Counted from the stretch's first letter, positions 39,657 through 49,528 are shown. The stretch is 64,000 nt of DNA from an uncultured Alphaproteobacteria bacterium (GCA_958295695.1 OY282363.1:1239156-1303155), one strand, 5' to 3'. The notes: generated by a model not told the origin, from the letters alone. Numbers and translations: made by a program.

Positions 39657-40928
39657 TCAGTCCAGCCGCTTCGCGGCCTCCGCGATCGCATCCGCCGTCC
39701 ACGCCAGGTCGGCCTCGTCGAGCGCGAGGCACGGGTAGACCTTGCCGGGCGACTTCAGGATTCCGCGTTCGCGCAGCAAGGCGTTGAACCGGGCGGCGCG
39801 CCCGGCGTCGCTCCGCAGGATGTCGCGGTAGTCGGCGACCGGCGCGTCGGTGAAGACCGCGTCGAACAGGGTGGGGTCGCCGACGACGCGGTGCGGGACG
39901 CCGGCGGCCGAAAGATGCTCGGCCATGGCGTCCATGATGCGCCGGCCGCGGGTCCGGAGACGCTCGTAGGCGCCGGGCCGGCGCAGGATCTCCAGGGTCT
40001 TGAGGCCCGCCGCCGCGGCCACCGGGTTGCCGCTCAGCGTGCCGACCTGCATGAGGAAGCGGTCGCCGGCCGCCGCCCTGTCGAAATGCGCCATGATCTC
40101 GCGTCCGCCGGCGACGGCCGCCAGCGGGAAGCCGCCGCCCGCGACCTTGCCCAGCGTGCAGACGTCGGGGACGACGCCGTAGAGTTCCTGCGCGCCGCCG
40201 TAGGACAGGCGGAACCCGGTGACGACCTCGTCGAAGATCAGGACGACGCCGTGTTCGGCCGTCGCCTCGCGCAGGCCCTCCAGGAAGCCGGGCGCCGGCG
40301 GGATCAGCCGCTGGAGCGGCTCCACGATCACCGCGGCGAGTTCGTCGGCGTGCTCGGCGATGAGCCGGCGGGCGAAGTCGGCGTCGTTGAAGGGCGCGAC
40401 CAGCACGGCGTCGCGCACGCTCTCGGGAATGCCCGCCGAATCGGGCACGGCTTGCGGGAAGTTCGCCATCCGCCGCGGCGCGAGGCTCATCTGCGCCTCG
40501 GACGACATGCCGTGATAGCCGCCCTCGAACTTCACGATCTTGTCGCGGCCGGTGTGCGCCCGCGCGAGCCGGATGGCGAACATGTCGGCCTCGCCGCCGG
40601 TGCTCGCGAACCGGACTTGCTCGGCGCAGGCGACCGCCTTGCAGATTTCCTCGGCGAGCTCGACGCCCTTGGCGTTGGTGGCGAAGAAGGTCGCGCCCTC
40701 GCGGATCTGCTCGATGGCCGCCTCGGCCACTTCGGGGTGGGCGTGGCCCAGCAGCATGGGGCCGGACCCGATCAGGTAGTCGACGAACTCGTTGCCGTCC
40801 TCGTCCCAGACGCGGGCGCCCCTGCCGGCGCGGATGACGACGCCGGGATCGTAGTTTCCGAACCCTCCGGCGGGCAGGACCTCGCGGGCGCGGGCGCGCC
40901 AGTCGTCGGCGCCCGGTCTCGCGGTCAC
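39657..40928 (-). CDS. Class III aminotransferase, glutamate-1-semialdehyde-aminomutase-like
   Basis: A 423-residue PLP enzyme. It has the HAHPEV block, STGGEADMFAIRLAR, an IFDEVVTGFR block with the PLP-pyridine Asp and the Schiff-base Lys in LGKVAGGGFPLAA. It resembles GSA aminomutase (HemL) but the genetic context is catabolic: its GTG start overlaps the stop of the preceding flavoprotein (GTGA), so the two are translationally coupled. It probably transaminates an amine or amino acid derived from the flavoprotein reaction rather than making aminolevulinate. The start choice rests on this overlap. Confidence 0.9.
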   Translation of the reverse strand: MTARPGADDWRARAREVLPAGGFGNYDPGVVIRAGRGARVWDEDGNEFVDYLIGSGPMLLGHAHPEVAEAAIEQIREGATFFATNAKGVELAEEICKAVACAEQVRFASTGGEADMFAIRLARAHTGRDKIVKFEGGYHGMSSEAQMSLAPRRMANFPQAVPDSAGIPESVRDAVLVAPFNDADFARRLIAEHADELAAVIVEPLQRLIPPAPGFLEGLREATAEHGVVLIFDEVVTGFRLSYGGAQELYGVVPDVCTLGKVAGGGFPLAAVAGGREIMAHFDRAAAGDRFLMQVGTLSGNPVAAAAGLKTLEILRRPGAYERLRTRGRRIMDAMAEHLSAAGVPHRVVGDPTLFDAVFTDAPVADYRDILRSDAGRAARFNALLRERGILKSPGKVYPCLALDEADLAWTADAIAEAAKRLD

Positions 40929-43390
40929 GGTCCGGGACTCCCCGGCCGGGCGTCCGCGCGGGGCCGCAGGCTTTCGGGATCGTAGGCCGGCCGGGCCAGG
41001 ACGCGGGCCCGGCGCGGCTCGCCCATGATGACGACCTCGAGCTCCGCGCCGGGCCGGGCGGCCTCCGGCCTGACGTAGGCGAAGGCGAGGATGGCGCCCA
41101 CCGTGTGGCCGTAGGCGATGGAGCTCGTGGCGCCGACGGTCTCGCCGTTCATCCGCACGGCCTCCCCGCCATGGCCGTCCGAGTCGCCGTCGGCCTCGAC
41201 CGAGAGATAGGCGCAGACCCACGGCGGGGGCGCGGCGAGGCTCGCCACGGTGGCCGCCCTGCCCAGGAAGTCGCCCTTGTCGAGCTTCGCGAAGCGCATC
41301 GCGCCGGCTTCCGCGAGCGTCACTTCGTTGGTCAGCTCGGCCGCGCCCTTGAAGCCCTTTTCCAGGCGCATGGCGTTCATGGCGAAGCTGCCGTAGTCGG
41401 CGACGCCGTGCGCCTCGCCCGCCGCCCGGAGCGCGTCGTAGACCTCCGCCACGCTCTCCCGCGGGCCGTGGATCTCCCAGCCCAGCTCCCCCGCGTAGGA
41501 CATGCGCAAGGCCCACACCGGATGTCCGGCCACCGCGATCTCGCGCGCCGTCAGCCACCGGAAGGAGGCGTTGTCGAGACCGGCGTCGGTCTCGGCGGCG
41601 AGCACCGCGCGCGACTTCGGACCTTGCAGCGCGATCGCCGACCACGCCGTCGAGCGGTTGGCGACCGTCATGTCCGCGCCGTTCCGGCGGTGGCGGAGAC
41701 GGTCGAGGAGGCGCCGCTCGAAGAAGGCCGCGCAGACCAGGTAGAAGCGGTCCCGGGCGAGCCGCGTCACGGTCAGCTCCAGTTCGATCCGGCCGCGCCG
41801 GTTGAGCATGTGGGCGAGCGCGACGCCGCCCACGCTCCGGGGCAGGCGGTTGGCGACGAGCCGGTCGAGAGTGCGTTCCGCGCCGGGACCGGCGACCTCG
41901 ATCTTGGCGAAGGCGGAGATGTCCATGACGCCCACGCCCCCGCGCACCGCCGCCACCTCGGCGCCGACCGTGTCGTGCGCCGCGGTCCGGCGGAACGAGT
42001 AACGGTCCTCCCGGGCCACGCCGTCGCGGGCGAACCAGCGCGGCCGTTCGTGGCCGGAGACCTCCTCGAACACCGCGCCCCTCTCCTTCAGGCGTTCGTG
42101 GAGCGGCGAAGGGTTGACGGGCCGGCCCGCCGGCCGGTTGAAGTGGGGGAAGGGGACCTCGTGGCGCAGGCAATAGTCCTCCTTCGCCTTGACCACCTGC
42201 CAGTCCCTGTCGGCGTAGTCGCCGAAGCGGCGCGGATCGCAGTCGCGCATGGAGAGGTCGGCCGAGCCGTGAACCATCCAGCGCGCGAGCTCCCGGGCGA
42301 GCCCCGGCCCCCAGCCGATGCCGATCTGGACGCCGCAGCAGCACCAGTAGTTCCTCGCCCCCGGCGCGGGCCCGATCAGCGGATTGCCGTCGGGCGGATG
42401 GGAGATCGCGCCGTGCACCGCCCGTCTGACGCCGAGCCCGGCGAGGACCGGCATGCGCTCCATGGCGTTCTGGAGCCATGGCATGACGCGGTCGTAGTCG
42501 GGCTCGAAGAGCGCGTTCTCGGCTTCCCACGGGCAGCCGTCGATCCACACCGCGTTCGGGTTCGCCTTCTCGTAGACGCCGATGAGGCCCGACGCCTGCT
42601 CCATGCGGATGTAGCCCGAGACCGAACGGTCGTCGCGCACCACGGGAAGCTCCCGGTCCAGGGCGCGGAACTCCGGCGCGGCGTCCGTGACGAAGTAGTG
42701 GTGGGTCATCGACGTCGTCGGGATCCGCAGCCCGCTCCACTCGCCCATCTGGCGCGCGTAGGTCCCGCCCGCGTTCACGACGTGCTCGCAGGCGATGTCG
42801 CCCCGCTCGGTCGAGACCGTCCACTCGCCGCCGGGCCGGACCCGGATGTCCGTCGCCCGGCAGCGCCGCACGATCCTGACGCCGAGCCGGCGGGCGCCCG
42901 CCGCCAGGGCCTGGGTCGCGTCCGAGGGATCGACATGGCCGTCCGCCGGCGTGTGGAGCGCCCCCAGCACGCCGTCGAGGTTGTAGAAGGGGTGGAGCGC
43001 CGCGATGCGCTCCCTGTCGACCAGCTCCATGGGGAAGCCCAGCGCCGCGCCGACCGACAGGGTGTGGCGCAGCCAGTCCATCTCGTCCCCGGTGTAGGCC
43101 AGGCGCAGGGAACCGCAGCCGCGCCAGGCGACCGCCTGTCCGGTCTCCCGCTCCAGCGCGCCGGAATAGAGGCGGATGTTGTAGTCGACGCACTTGCCCA
43201 GCGTGAAGCTGGAGGTCGAATGCGTGATCTGGCCCGCCGCGTGCCAGGTCGAGCCCGAGGTGAGCTCGGCCTTCTCGAGGAGGACGACGTCGGTCCAGCC
43301 CTCGTGGGCCAGGTGATAGGCCAGTCCGCAGCCCATCACGCCGCCGCCGACGATCGCCACGCGCGCGGTCGAGGGAAGGGTCGTCGCCAC
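40925..43390 (-). CDS. Dimethylglycine/sarcosine dehydrogenase-like flavoprotein (DAO + GcvT)
   Basis: An 821-residue two-domain enzyme. The N-terminal DAO domain has VAIVGGGVMG (residues 11-20) and SGSTWHAAG with His50, at the position of the covalent FAD-linking His in mitochondrial dimethylglycine dehydrogenase. The C-terminal half is a GcvT-like folate domain with YSFRRTAAHD, LQGPKSR and YAGELGWEIH. Such enzymes oxidatively demethylate dimethylglycine or sarcosine, passing the methyl to tetrahydrofolate. I chose the GTG at 43390 because AAAGGA lies seven bases upstream and the FAD motif starts ten residues in. It is coupled to the downstream aminotransferase. Confidence 0.9.
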   Translation of the reverse strand: MATTLPSTARVAIVGGGVMGCGLAYHLAHEGWTDVVLLEKAELTSGSTWHAAGQITHSTSSFTLGKCVDYNIRLYSGALERETGQAVAWRGCGSLRLAYTGDEMDWLRHTLSVGAALGFPMELVDRERIAALHPFYNLDGVLGALHTPADGHVDPSDATQALAAGARRLGVRIVRRCRATDIRVRPGGEWTVSTERGDIACEHVVNAGGTYARQMGEWSGLRIPTTSMTHHYFVTDAAPEFRALDRELPVVRDDRSVSGYIRMEQASGLIGVYEKANPNAVWIDGCPWEAENALFEPDYDRVMPWLQNAMERMPVLAGLGVRRAVHGAISHPPDGNPLIGPAPGARNYWCCCGVQIGIGWGPGLARELARWMVHGSADLSMRDCDPRRFGDYADRDWQVVKAKEDYCLRHEVPFPHFNRPAGRPVNPSPLHERLKERGAVFEEVSGHERPRWFARDGVAREDRYSFRRTAAHDTVGAEVAAVRGGVGVMDISAFAKIEVAGPGAERTLDRLVANRLPRSVGGVALAHMLNRRGRIELELTVTRLARDRFYLVCAAFFERRLLDRLRHRRNGADMTVANRSTAWSAIALQGPKSRAVLAAETDAGLDNASFRWLTAREIAVAGHPVWALRMSYAGELGWEIHGPRESVAEVYDALRAAGEAHGVADYGSFAMNAMRLEKGFKGAAELTNEVTLAEAGAMRFAKLDKGDFLGRAATVASLAAPPPWVCAYLSVEADGDSDGHGGEAVRMNGETVGATSSIAYGHTVGAILAFAYVRPEAARPGAELEVVIMGEPRRARVLARPAYDPESLRPRADARPGSPGP

Positions 43391-43523
43391 CTGCCGGTCC
43401 TTTCCCGATGGAACGGGATCCGCCCGGCCCCCCGGTCGGCGGCGCAGCCTATCGGGTCCCGGCGGCGGTGGAAATCCGCCGCGCGATCGGGGAGAGTCCG
43501 GGGCGACGGGCGGCGGGGGCGCC

Positions 43524-45152
43524 ATGACGAACATCTACGAGCAACGGGGCCTGGGCCGGAACGCGGCGAACCACGCGCCGCTCTCGCCGGTCTCCTTCCT
43601 GAACCGCACCGCCTCGGTCCATCCCGACCGCGCGGCCGTCGTCCACGGGCCGGTGCGCCGGACATGGCGCGAGACCGCCGAACGCTGCCGCCGGCTCGCC
43701 TCGGCGCTGCGCGGGCGCGGATACGGCAAGGGCGACACGATCGCCATCATGGCGCCCAACGTGCCGGAGTTCCTGGAGGCCAGCTTCGGCGCGCCGATGA
43801 TGGACGGCGTGCTCAACGCGCTCAACATCCGGCTCGACGCCGGGGCCATCGCCTTCATCCTGAACCACGGCGAGGCGAAGGTGCTGATCGCCGACCGCGC
43901 CTTCGCCGACACGGTGGAGGCGGCGCTGGCCGGGGTGGAGAACCGCCCGCTGGTGGTCTGCATCGACGATCCGCTGGCCGGCGGCGAGGGCCGCCTCGTC
44001 GGCGACATGACCTACGAGGACCTGCTGGCCGAGGGCGATCCCGCCGCGCGGTTCCACGGCCCCGAGGACGAGTGGCAGGCGATCGCGCTCAACTACACCT
44101 CGGGCACCACGGGCGATCCCAAGGGCGTGGTCTACCACCACCGGGGCGCGTACATGAACGGGCTGGGCAACGCCGTCACCTGGGCCATGCCGCACTTCCC
44201 GGTCTACCTGTGGACGCTGCCGATGTTCCACTGCAACGGCTGGTGCTTCCCCTGGACGGTGACGGCGATGGCCGGAACCCATGTCTGCCTGCGCGGGTTG
44301 ACCGCCGAGGCGATCCTCGCGGCCATCGCCAAGCGCCGCGTGACCCATCTGTGCGGCGCGCCCATCGTCATGACCATGATGCTGGCGGGCGACGACGCCC
44401 TGTGGGACGCCATCCGCCACCCGGTGAAGATGATGACCGCCGGCGCCGCCCCGCCCGCCGCCGTGCTGGAGCGCATGGAGGCGAAGGGCGTCGAGGTCAC
44501 CCATGTCTACGGCCTCACGGAGGTCTACGGGCCGGCCGCGGTGTGCGCGTGGCGTCCCGAATGGGACGGCCTGCCGCCGGACGGGAAGGCGGCCCTGAAG
44601 GCGCGCCAAGGCGTGGCCTATGTCGTGCAGGAGGGCCTGACGGTCGCCGACCCCGAGACCATGGCGCCGGTCCCGGCGGACGGCGAGACCATGGGCGAGG
44701 TCATGATGCGCGGCAACATCACCATGGCGGGCTACCTCAAGAACGAGGCGGCGACGCGCAAGGCCTTCGAGGGCGGCTGGTTCCGCACGGGCGACCTCGC
44801 CGTCGCGCATCCCGACGGTTATATCCAGGTCAGGGACCGCTCCAAGGACATCGTCGTCTCCGGCGGCGAGAACATCTCGACCATCGAGGTGGAGGGCGCG
44901 CTCTACCGCCACCCGGCGGTGGCCGAGGCGGCCGTGGTCGCCAGGCCCGACGAGACCTGGGGCGAGACGCCCTGCGCCTTCGTCACCCTGCGGCCGGGCG
45001 CGGAGGCGACCGAGCGGGAGATCGTCGACTTCTGCCGCGACAACCTGGCCCACTTCAAATGCCCGCGCCACGTGGTCTTCACCGACCTGCCGAAGACCTC
45101 GACCGGCAAGATCCGGAAGTTCGTGCTGCGGGAACGGGCGAAGGCGGTGTGA
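43524..45152 (+). CDS. Acyl-CoA synthetase (AMP-forming)
   Basis: A 542-residue adenylate-forming ligase. The P-loop YTSGTTGDPKG is near residue 190, the YGLTEVYGP motif near 335, the hinge block FRTGDLAV near 420 and the catalytic Lys in STGKIRKF near 530. The text LNALNIRLDAGAIAFIL is typical of the medium-chain group that includes 3-methylmercaptopropionyl-CoA ligase (DmdB), and DmdB is one possible identity; the acyl substrate cannot be fixed from sequence. It is divergent from the flavoprotein gene and convergent with a TauD-type gene. Confidence 0.9.
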   Translation: MTNIYEQRGLGRNAANHAPLSPVSFLNRTASVHPDRAAVVHGPVRRTWRETAERCRRLASALRGRGYGKGDTIAIMAPNVPEFLEASFGAPMMDGVLNALNIRLDAGAIAFILNHGEAKVLIADRAFADTVEAALAGVENRPLVVCIDDPLAGGEGRLVGDMTYEDLLAEGDPAARFHGPEDEWQAIALNYTSGTTGDPKGVVYHHRGAYMNGLGNAVTWAMPHFPVYLWTLPMFHCNGWCFPWTVTAMAGTHVCLRGLTAEAILAAIAKRRVTHLCGAPIVMTMMLAGDDALWDAIRHPVKMMTAGAAPPAAVLERMEAKGVEVTHVYGLTEVYGPAAVCAWRPEWDGLPPDGKAALKARQGVAYVVQEGLTVADPETMAPVPADGETMGEVMMRGNITMAGYLKNEAATRKAFEGGWFRTGDLAVAHPDGYIQVRDRSKDIVVSGGENISTIEVEGALYRHPAVAEAAVVARPDETWGETPCAFVTLRPGAEATEREIVDFCRDNLAHFKCPRHVVFTDLPKTSTGKIRKFVLRERAKAV

Positions 45153-45177
45153 CGGCGGGGCCGCGGTCGCGTCCCCG

Positions 45178-45205
45178 GAGCGGTCCGGCAAGGCCGGAAC
45201 CGCTC
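45178..45205. terminator. Possible bidirectional terminator hairpin
   Basis: GAGCGG-TCCGGC (45178-45189) and GCCGGAACCGCTC (45193-45205) pair with one bulged base and a three-base loop. It is followed by TATTCC on the plus strand and overlaps the stop of the convergent TauD-type gene. The position between two convergent genes fits termination, although the T-run is weak. Confidence 0.4.
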
Positions 45206-46068
45206 TATTCCTCCAGCGTCGGGCCCGCGCCGCGGACCCGGTTCTGGCGCATGCGGCGGCGCTGGCGGTCGGCGTCGTAGGGCCGGCCGCGGTGGAGCAG
45301 GCAGCGGTTGTCCCAGATCGCGAGGTCGCCGGGCGACCAGCGGTGGCTCAGGATGTCCTCCTCGCGGGTCGCCCGGGCCAGCAGGTCGTCGAGCAGCCGG
45401 CGTCCGGCCTCCCGGTCCCGGCCGACGATCTCGCGGGCGTGGGAGCCGATATAGTAGTTCCTGGCGCCGGTCGCGGGGTTGGTCCGCACCAGCTTCTGCT
45501 CGACCGGCGGAAGCGAGGCCGCGTGCGAGGCCGCCACGGGGGCGACCCGGCCGCGCGAGAAGACATAGTCGTGGATCGCCGTCAGCGGCCCGATCTCGGC
45601 CTTCAGGGCGTCGGGAAGCCGCGCGTAGGCCGCGCGGCAGCTCGCGAACTCCGTCTCGCCGCCCTCCTCGGGCGTCTCGTGGGCGTAGGTGATCGTCACG
45701 AAGGCGGGGACCTCGCGGAACGAGGAATCGGAATGCCACATCTCGTTGCCGCGCGAGAACCGCGTCGTCTCGTGGTCGTTGCCGCGCCGCCCGCCGTCCT
45801 CGCCGATGTTGCCGACGGTGCCGAAATAGTCGATCGCGCCCTCGCGCCCGAACCTGACGTGCTCCACCTCCGGCTCGCCCAGGCGCCGGGTGAAGGCGAG
45901 TTGCGTCTCGTCGTCGAGCGACTGGCCCGGAAAGACGAGGAGGGAGTAACGGTCGATGGCGTCGCGCACGGCCGCGAGGTCGTGCGCGGAGAGCGTCGCG
46001 CCGAGGTCGATCCCGGCGACGCGGGCGCCGAAATCGCGGTGCAGGGGCTCGATCGTCGCCGCGGCCAT
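45205..46068 (-). CDS. TauD/TfdA-family 2-oxoglutarate dioxygenase
   Basis: A 287-residue alpha-ketoglutarate-dependent dioxygenase. Iron ligands appear as His-x-Asp in MWHSDSSF (about residue 110) and the distal His in LLHRGRPYD near the C-terminus, followed by the 2-oxoglutarate-binding Arg region RRRMRQNRVRG. TauD releases sulfite from taurine and TfdA acts on aryloxyacetates; this one starts IEPLHRDFGARVAGIDL like both. The ATG at 46068 places that strand at residue 6. It is divergent from the restriction-modification gene. Substrate not determined. Confidence 0.9.
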   Translation of the reverse strand: MAAATIEPLHRDFGARVAGIDLGATLSAHDLAAVRDAIDRYSLLVFPGQSLDDETQLAFTRRLGEPEVEHVRFGREGAIDYFGTVGNIGEDGGRRGNDHETTRFSRGNEMWHSDSSFREVPAFVTITYAHETPEEGGETEFASCRAAYARLPDALKAEIGPLTAIHDYVFSRGRVAPVAASHAASLPPVEQKLVRTNPATGARNYYIGSHAREIVGRDREAGRRLLDDLLARATREEDILSHRWSPGDLAIWDNRCLLHRGRPYDADRQRRRMRQNRVRGAGPTLEE

Positions 46069-46159
46069 GGCGGGCGCCAGTATAGGAAGCCCGGCGTCCG
46101 GCGCAATGTCGTCCGGGTTGGCGCTTGCGTGACGGGCGGTCCTGGGCGACAACGGGGCG

Positions 46160-49100
46160 ATGGTCGGAACGAACGCAAAACTCGCGGCGGCGGTGGAGGC
46201 TTACTTCGCCGACCTGCGGCGTGTGCGGGCCTCGGGCGGGGCGACGGGGGAGCGGTCGAGCTACGGGCCGCTCGCGGGTCTGCTGAACGCCGTCGGCGCG
46301 ACGCTCGGGCCGAAGGTGTTCTGCGTCGGGGAGCTCGCCAACCGGGGCGCGGGGCATCCCGACTTCGGCCTGTATGCGGCCAGGCAGGTGCAGCGGGGCC
46401 GTCCGCGCGAGGGGCAGGCGCCGGAGCGCGGCGCGGTCGAGGTGAAGCCGGCGGCCGACGACGCATGGCTCGCGGCGGCTTCCGATCAGGTCGGCCGCTA
46501 CTGGGGCCGCTACCGGCTGGTGCTGGTGACCAACACGCGCGACTTCGTGCTGGTGGGCGAGGACGCGGCGGGCCGCCCGGCGGCGCTGGAGAGCCTGCGG
46601 CTGGCGGACGACGCGGAGGACTTCGCGCGTCGTCTCGAACATCCGCGCGCCTTCGCCCGCGCGGTCGGGGCGAGCCTGGGCGAATATCTTGCGCGCGCCC
46701 TGTCGCACCGGGCGTCGCTGGCGGAGCCGCGGGACCTTGCGTGGCTTCTGGCGTCGCATGCTCGCGACGGACTGGCGCGCGTCGAGGCGGCGGGGGACGC
46801 GCCGGCGCTGGCGGCGGTTCGGCGGGCGCTCGAAGAGGCGCTGGGCGTGCGCTTCGAGGGGGAGCGGGGGGCGCGGTTCTTCCGCTCGACGCTGGTGCAG
46901 ACGCTGTTCTACGGCGTGTTCTCCGCCTGGGTGCTGTGGGCGCGCCAGACCCCGCCGCCGACCGGTTCCTTCGACTGGCACACGGCGGTCTGGCATCTGC
47001 GCGCGCCGGTGCTGCGGGCGCTGTTCCAGCAGTTGTCCGATCCCGGCCGGCTGCAACCGCTTGGACTGGTGGAGGTGCTGGACTGGACGTCCGCCGCGCT
47101 GGACCGGGTGGACCGGGCGGCGTTCTTCTCGCGCTTCGACGAGGGCGCGGCGGTGCCCTACTTCTACGAACCGTTCCTGGAGGCGTTCGACCCCGAACTG
47201 CGCAAGCAACTCGGGGTCTGGTACACGCCCGCCGAGGTCGTCCGCTACATGGTGGCGCGGGTGGACCGGGCGTTGAAGGACGACCTGGGCGTCGCGGAGG
47301 GTCTGGCGGCGGAGAACGTCTACGTGCTGGACCCGTGCTGCGGCACCGGGGCCTATCTGGCGGAAGTGCTGCGGCGCATCGCGGCCAACCTGCGGGGCCA
47401 GGGGCTGGGCGCGCTGGCCGGGGCGCGGGTCAAGCAGGCGGCGACGGAGCGGGTGTTCGGGTTCGAGATCATGCCGGCGCCGTTCGTGGTGGCGCATCTG
47501 CAAGTGGGGCTGGCGCTGCGGGACCTGGACGCGACGCTGGCCGGCGACGGGACGGAGCGGGCCGGGGTGTTCCTGACCAACGCGCTGACGGGCTGGGAGC
47601 CGAGGACGACCAAGCCGTTGCCATTCCCGGAACTGGAGGAGGAGCGCGACCGGGCCGAACGGGTGAAGCGGGAGGCGCCGATCCTCGTGGTCCTGGGCAA
47701 CCCGCCCTACAACGGCTTCGCCGGCATGGCGGTGGACGAGGAGCGGGAGTTGTCGGAGGCGTACCGGACGACGAAACGGGTGCGCGGCCCGGAGGGACAG
47801 GGGCTGAACGACCTCTACGTCCGCTTCTTCCGCATGGCGGAGCGGCGCATCGCCGGGAAGACGGGCCGGGGCGTGGTGTGCTTCATCTCGAACTACTCGT
47901 GGCTGGACGGGCTGTCGTTCACCGGGATGCGGGAACGCTACCTTGAGGCGTTCGACGCCATCCGCGTCGATTGCCTGAACGGGGACAAGTACAAGACCGG
48001 CAAGGTCGCGCCGGACGGGACGCCGGACCCGAGCGTGTTCTCGACGGAAGGCGACCCGGTGGGCATTCAGGTGGGGACGGCGATCGCGACCCTGGTTCGC
48101 AAGGCGGACCACGCGCCGACGGAGCGCATCGGCTTCCGCCATCTGTGGGGGCGGACGAAGCGCGAAGACCTGCTGGCGACGGCGGAGGCGGAACCGGGCG
48201 CGCTCTACGAGGCCGTCGATCCGGTCCTGCCGCTCGGTCTGCCCTTCGTGCATACGGCGGTCGGCGAGGGCTGGTACGACTGGCCTTCGCTGCCGGACCT
48301 GTTCCCGGTCTCGTTCCCGGGCGTCAAGACCAGCCGCAACGGCTTCCTGGTCGATACCGATCTCGACCGGCTCAGGGCCCGGATCGGAGATTACTTCGAC
48401 CCGGCCCTGGGCCATGAGGAGATCGCGCGGCGCTACCCGCCGGCGATGAGGGACGCGGCGCGGTTCGACGCCCGCGCGGTGCGCGACGCGCTGCTTGCGC
48501 GCGGCGGGCCGGACGAGGCCGGGTTCATCCGCCACGCCTACCGCCCGTTCGACAACCGCTGGCTCTATTGGGAGGCAGATACCAAGCTGCTCGACGAGAA
48601 GCGCACCGACTACAGGCCGCACGTGTTCGAGGGGAACCTGTGGTTGTCCGCGGCCCGGCATCTCCGCAAGGCGGCGGTGGAGCCGCAGGCGTATGCCACG
48701 GCGCATATGGGTTCTCTGCATCTGATCGAACGCGGCGCCAACCTCTTTCCCGTCTGGCTCCTTGACGACGACTTGGGCGGCAACGGCGACGGCGCGCGCC
48801 GGGCCAATATGAGCGAGGCGGCGCATTGTTATCTCAAGCGTCTGGGTCTCGGCGTGGAAGACCTGTTCCATCACGCGCTGGCCGTCCTGCACGATCCCGC
48901 CTACCGCGAGGCCAACGCCGGGGCGCTGCGCGTGGAATGGCCGCGCGTCCCGCTCCCCGGCTGGCCCGACAGCAATGCGGACGGCGCGACGCAAGACCTC
49001 GCCCGGTCCGCCGCGCGGGGCCGCGAACTGGCGGCCCTGCTCGACCCCGAAACCCCGGTTTCCGGCGTCACGCAAGGTCCGCTCCGGTCGGAGATGGCCG

Positions 49101-49528
49101 CCATCGCCGTGCCCGCCACAGCGGACGGGCGCAACATGGCGGGCGACGACTTCGCGCTGACCGCCGGTTGGGGCCATCTCGGCCAGGGCCGCGCCGTCAT
49201 GCCCGGCCAGGGCCGCGCCGTGGAGCGCGACTACACCCCCGACGAACGCGCCGCCCTGGGCGACGCCCTCCCGGCCCTCGGAGAAACCACCTTCGATATC
49301 CACTTGAACGACCGCGCCTTCTGGCGCAACGTCCCCGCCGCCGTCTGGCGCTACAAGCTCGGCGGCTACCGGGTCCTCAAGAAATGGCTCTCCTACCGCG
49401 AACGCCCCGTCCTCGCCCGCCCGCTCTCGCCCGAAGAGGTCCAGCACTTCACCGATACGGCAAGGCGGATAGGTGCTATGCTGATGACTGCTTTCGATCT
49501 TGGCGGCCACCAAGATTCAGTAGCATGA
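46160..49528 (+). CDS. Single-chain (type IIG/ISP-like) restriction-modification enzyme
   Basis: A 1122-residue fusion. The N-terminal part has a PD-(D/E)xK nuclease pattern: Pro67-Asp68, then Glu94-Val-Lys96 in GAVEVKPA. The N6-adenine methyltransferase core has motif I VLDPCCGTG at 389-397 and motif IV NPPY at 514-517. The C-terminal 500 residues, including GVKTSRNGFLVD and a YRPFDNRWLYW block, look like the Type ISP target-recognition domain. There is no helicase domain, so a type IIG-like enzyme is likeliest. Composition is GC-rich like the chromosome until about 49470, where it turns AT-rich; the last residues look replaced. An HNH gene follows. Confidence 0.85.
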   Translation: MVGTNAKLAAAVEAYFADLRRVRASGGATGERSSYGPLAGLLNAVGATLGPKVFCVGELANRGAGHPDFGLYAARQVQRGRPREGQAPERGAVEVKPAADDAWLAAASDQVGRYWGRYRLVLVTNTRDFVLVGEDAAGRPAALESLRLADDAEDFARRLEHPRAFARAVGASLGEYLARALSHRASLAEPRDLAWLLASHARDGLARVEAAGDAPALAAVRRALEEALGVRFEGERGARFFRSTLVQTLFYGVFSAWVLWARQTPPPTGSFDWHTAVWHLRAPVLRALFQQLSDPGRLQPLGLVEVLDWTSAALDRVDRAAFFSRFDEGAAVPYFYEPFLEAFDPELRKQLGVWYTPAEVVRYMVARVDRALKDDLGVAEGLAAENVYVLDPCCGTGAYLAEVLRRIAANLRGQGLGALAGARVKQAATERVFGFEIMPAPFVVAHLQVGLALRDLDATLAGDGTERAGVFLTNALTGWEPRTTKPLPFPELEEERDRAERVKREAPILVVLGNPPYNGFAGMAVDEERELSEAYRTTKRVRGPEGQGLNDLYVRFFRMAERRIAGKTGRGVVCFISNYSWLDGLSFTGMRERYLEAFDAIRVDCLNGDKYKTGKVAPDGTPDPSVFSTEGDPVGIQVGTAIATLVRKADHAPTERIGFRHLWGRTKREDLLATAEAEPGALYEAVDPVLPLGLPFVHTAVGEGWYDWPSLPDLFPVSFPGVKTSRNGFLVDTDLDRLRARIGDYFDPALGHEEIARRYPPAMRDAARFDARAVRDALLARGGPDEAGFIRHAYRPFDNRWLYWEADTKLLDEKRTDYRPHVFEGNLWLSAARHLRKAAVEPQAYATAHMGSLHLIERGANLFPVWLLDDDLGGNGDGARRANMSEAAHCYLKRLGLGVEDLFHHALAVLHDPAYREANAGALRVEWPRVPLPGWPDSNADGATQDLARSAARGRELAALLDPETPVSGVTQGPLRSEMAAIAVPATADGRNMAGDDFALTAGWGHLGQGRAVMPGQGRAVERDYTPDERAALGDALPALGETTFDIHLNDRAFWRNVPAAVWRYKLGGYRVLKKWLSYRERPVLARPLSPEEVQHFTDTARRIGAMLMTAFDLGGHQDSVA

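Noticed and set aside
39657..40928. Calling the class III aminotransferase hemL
   Set aside because: Sequence resembles GSA aminomutase, but translational coupling to a dimethylglycine-dehydrogenase-like gene favours a catabolic role, and alphaproteobacteria normally make aminolevulinate by HemA (ALA synthase).
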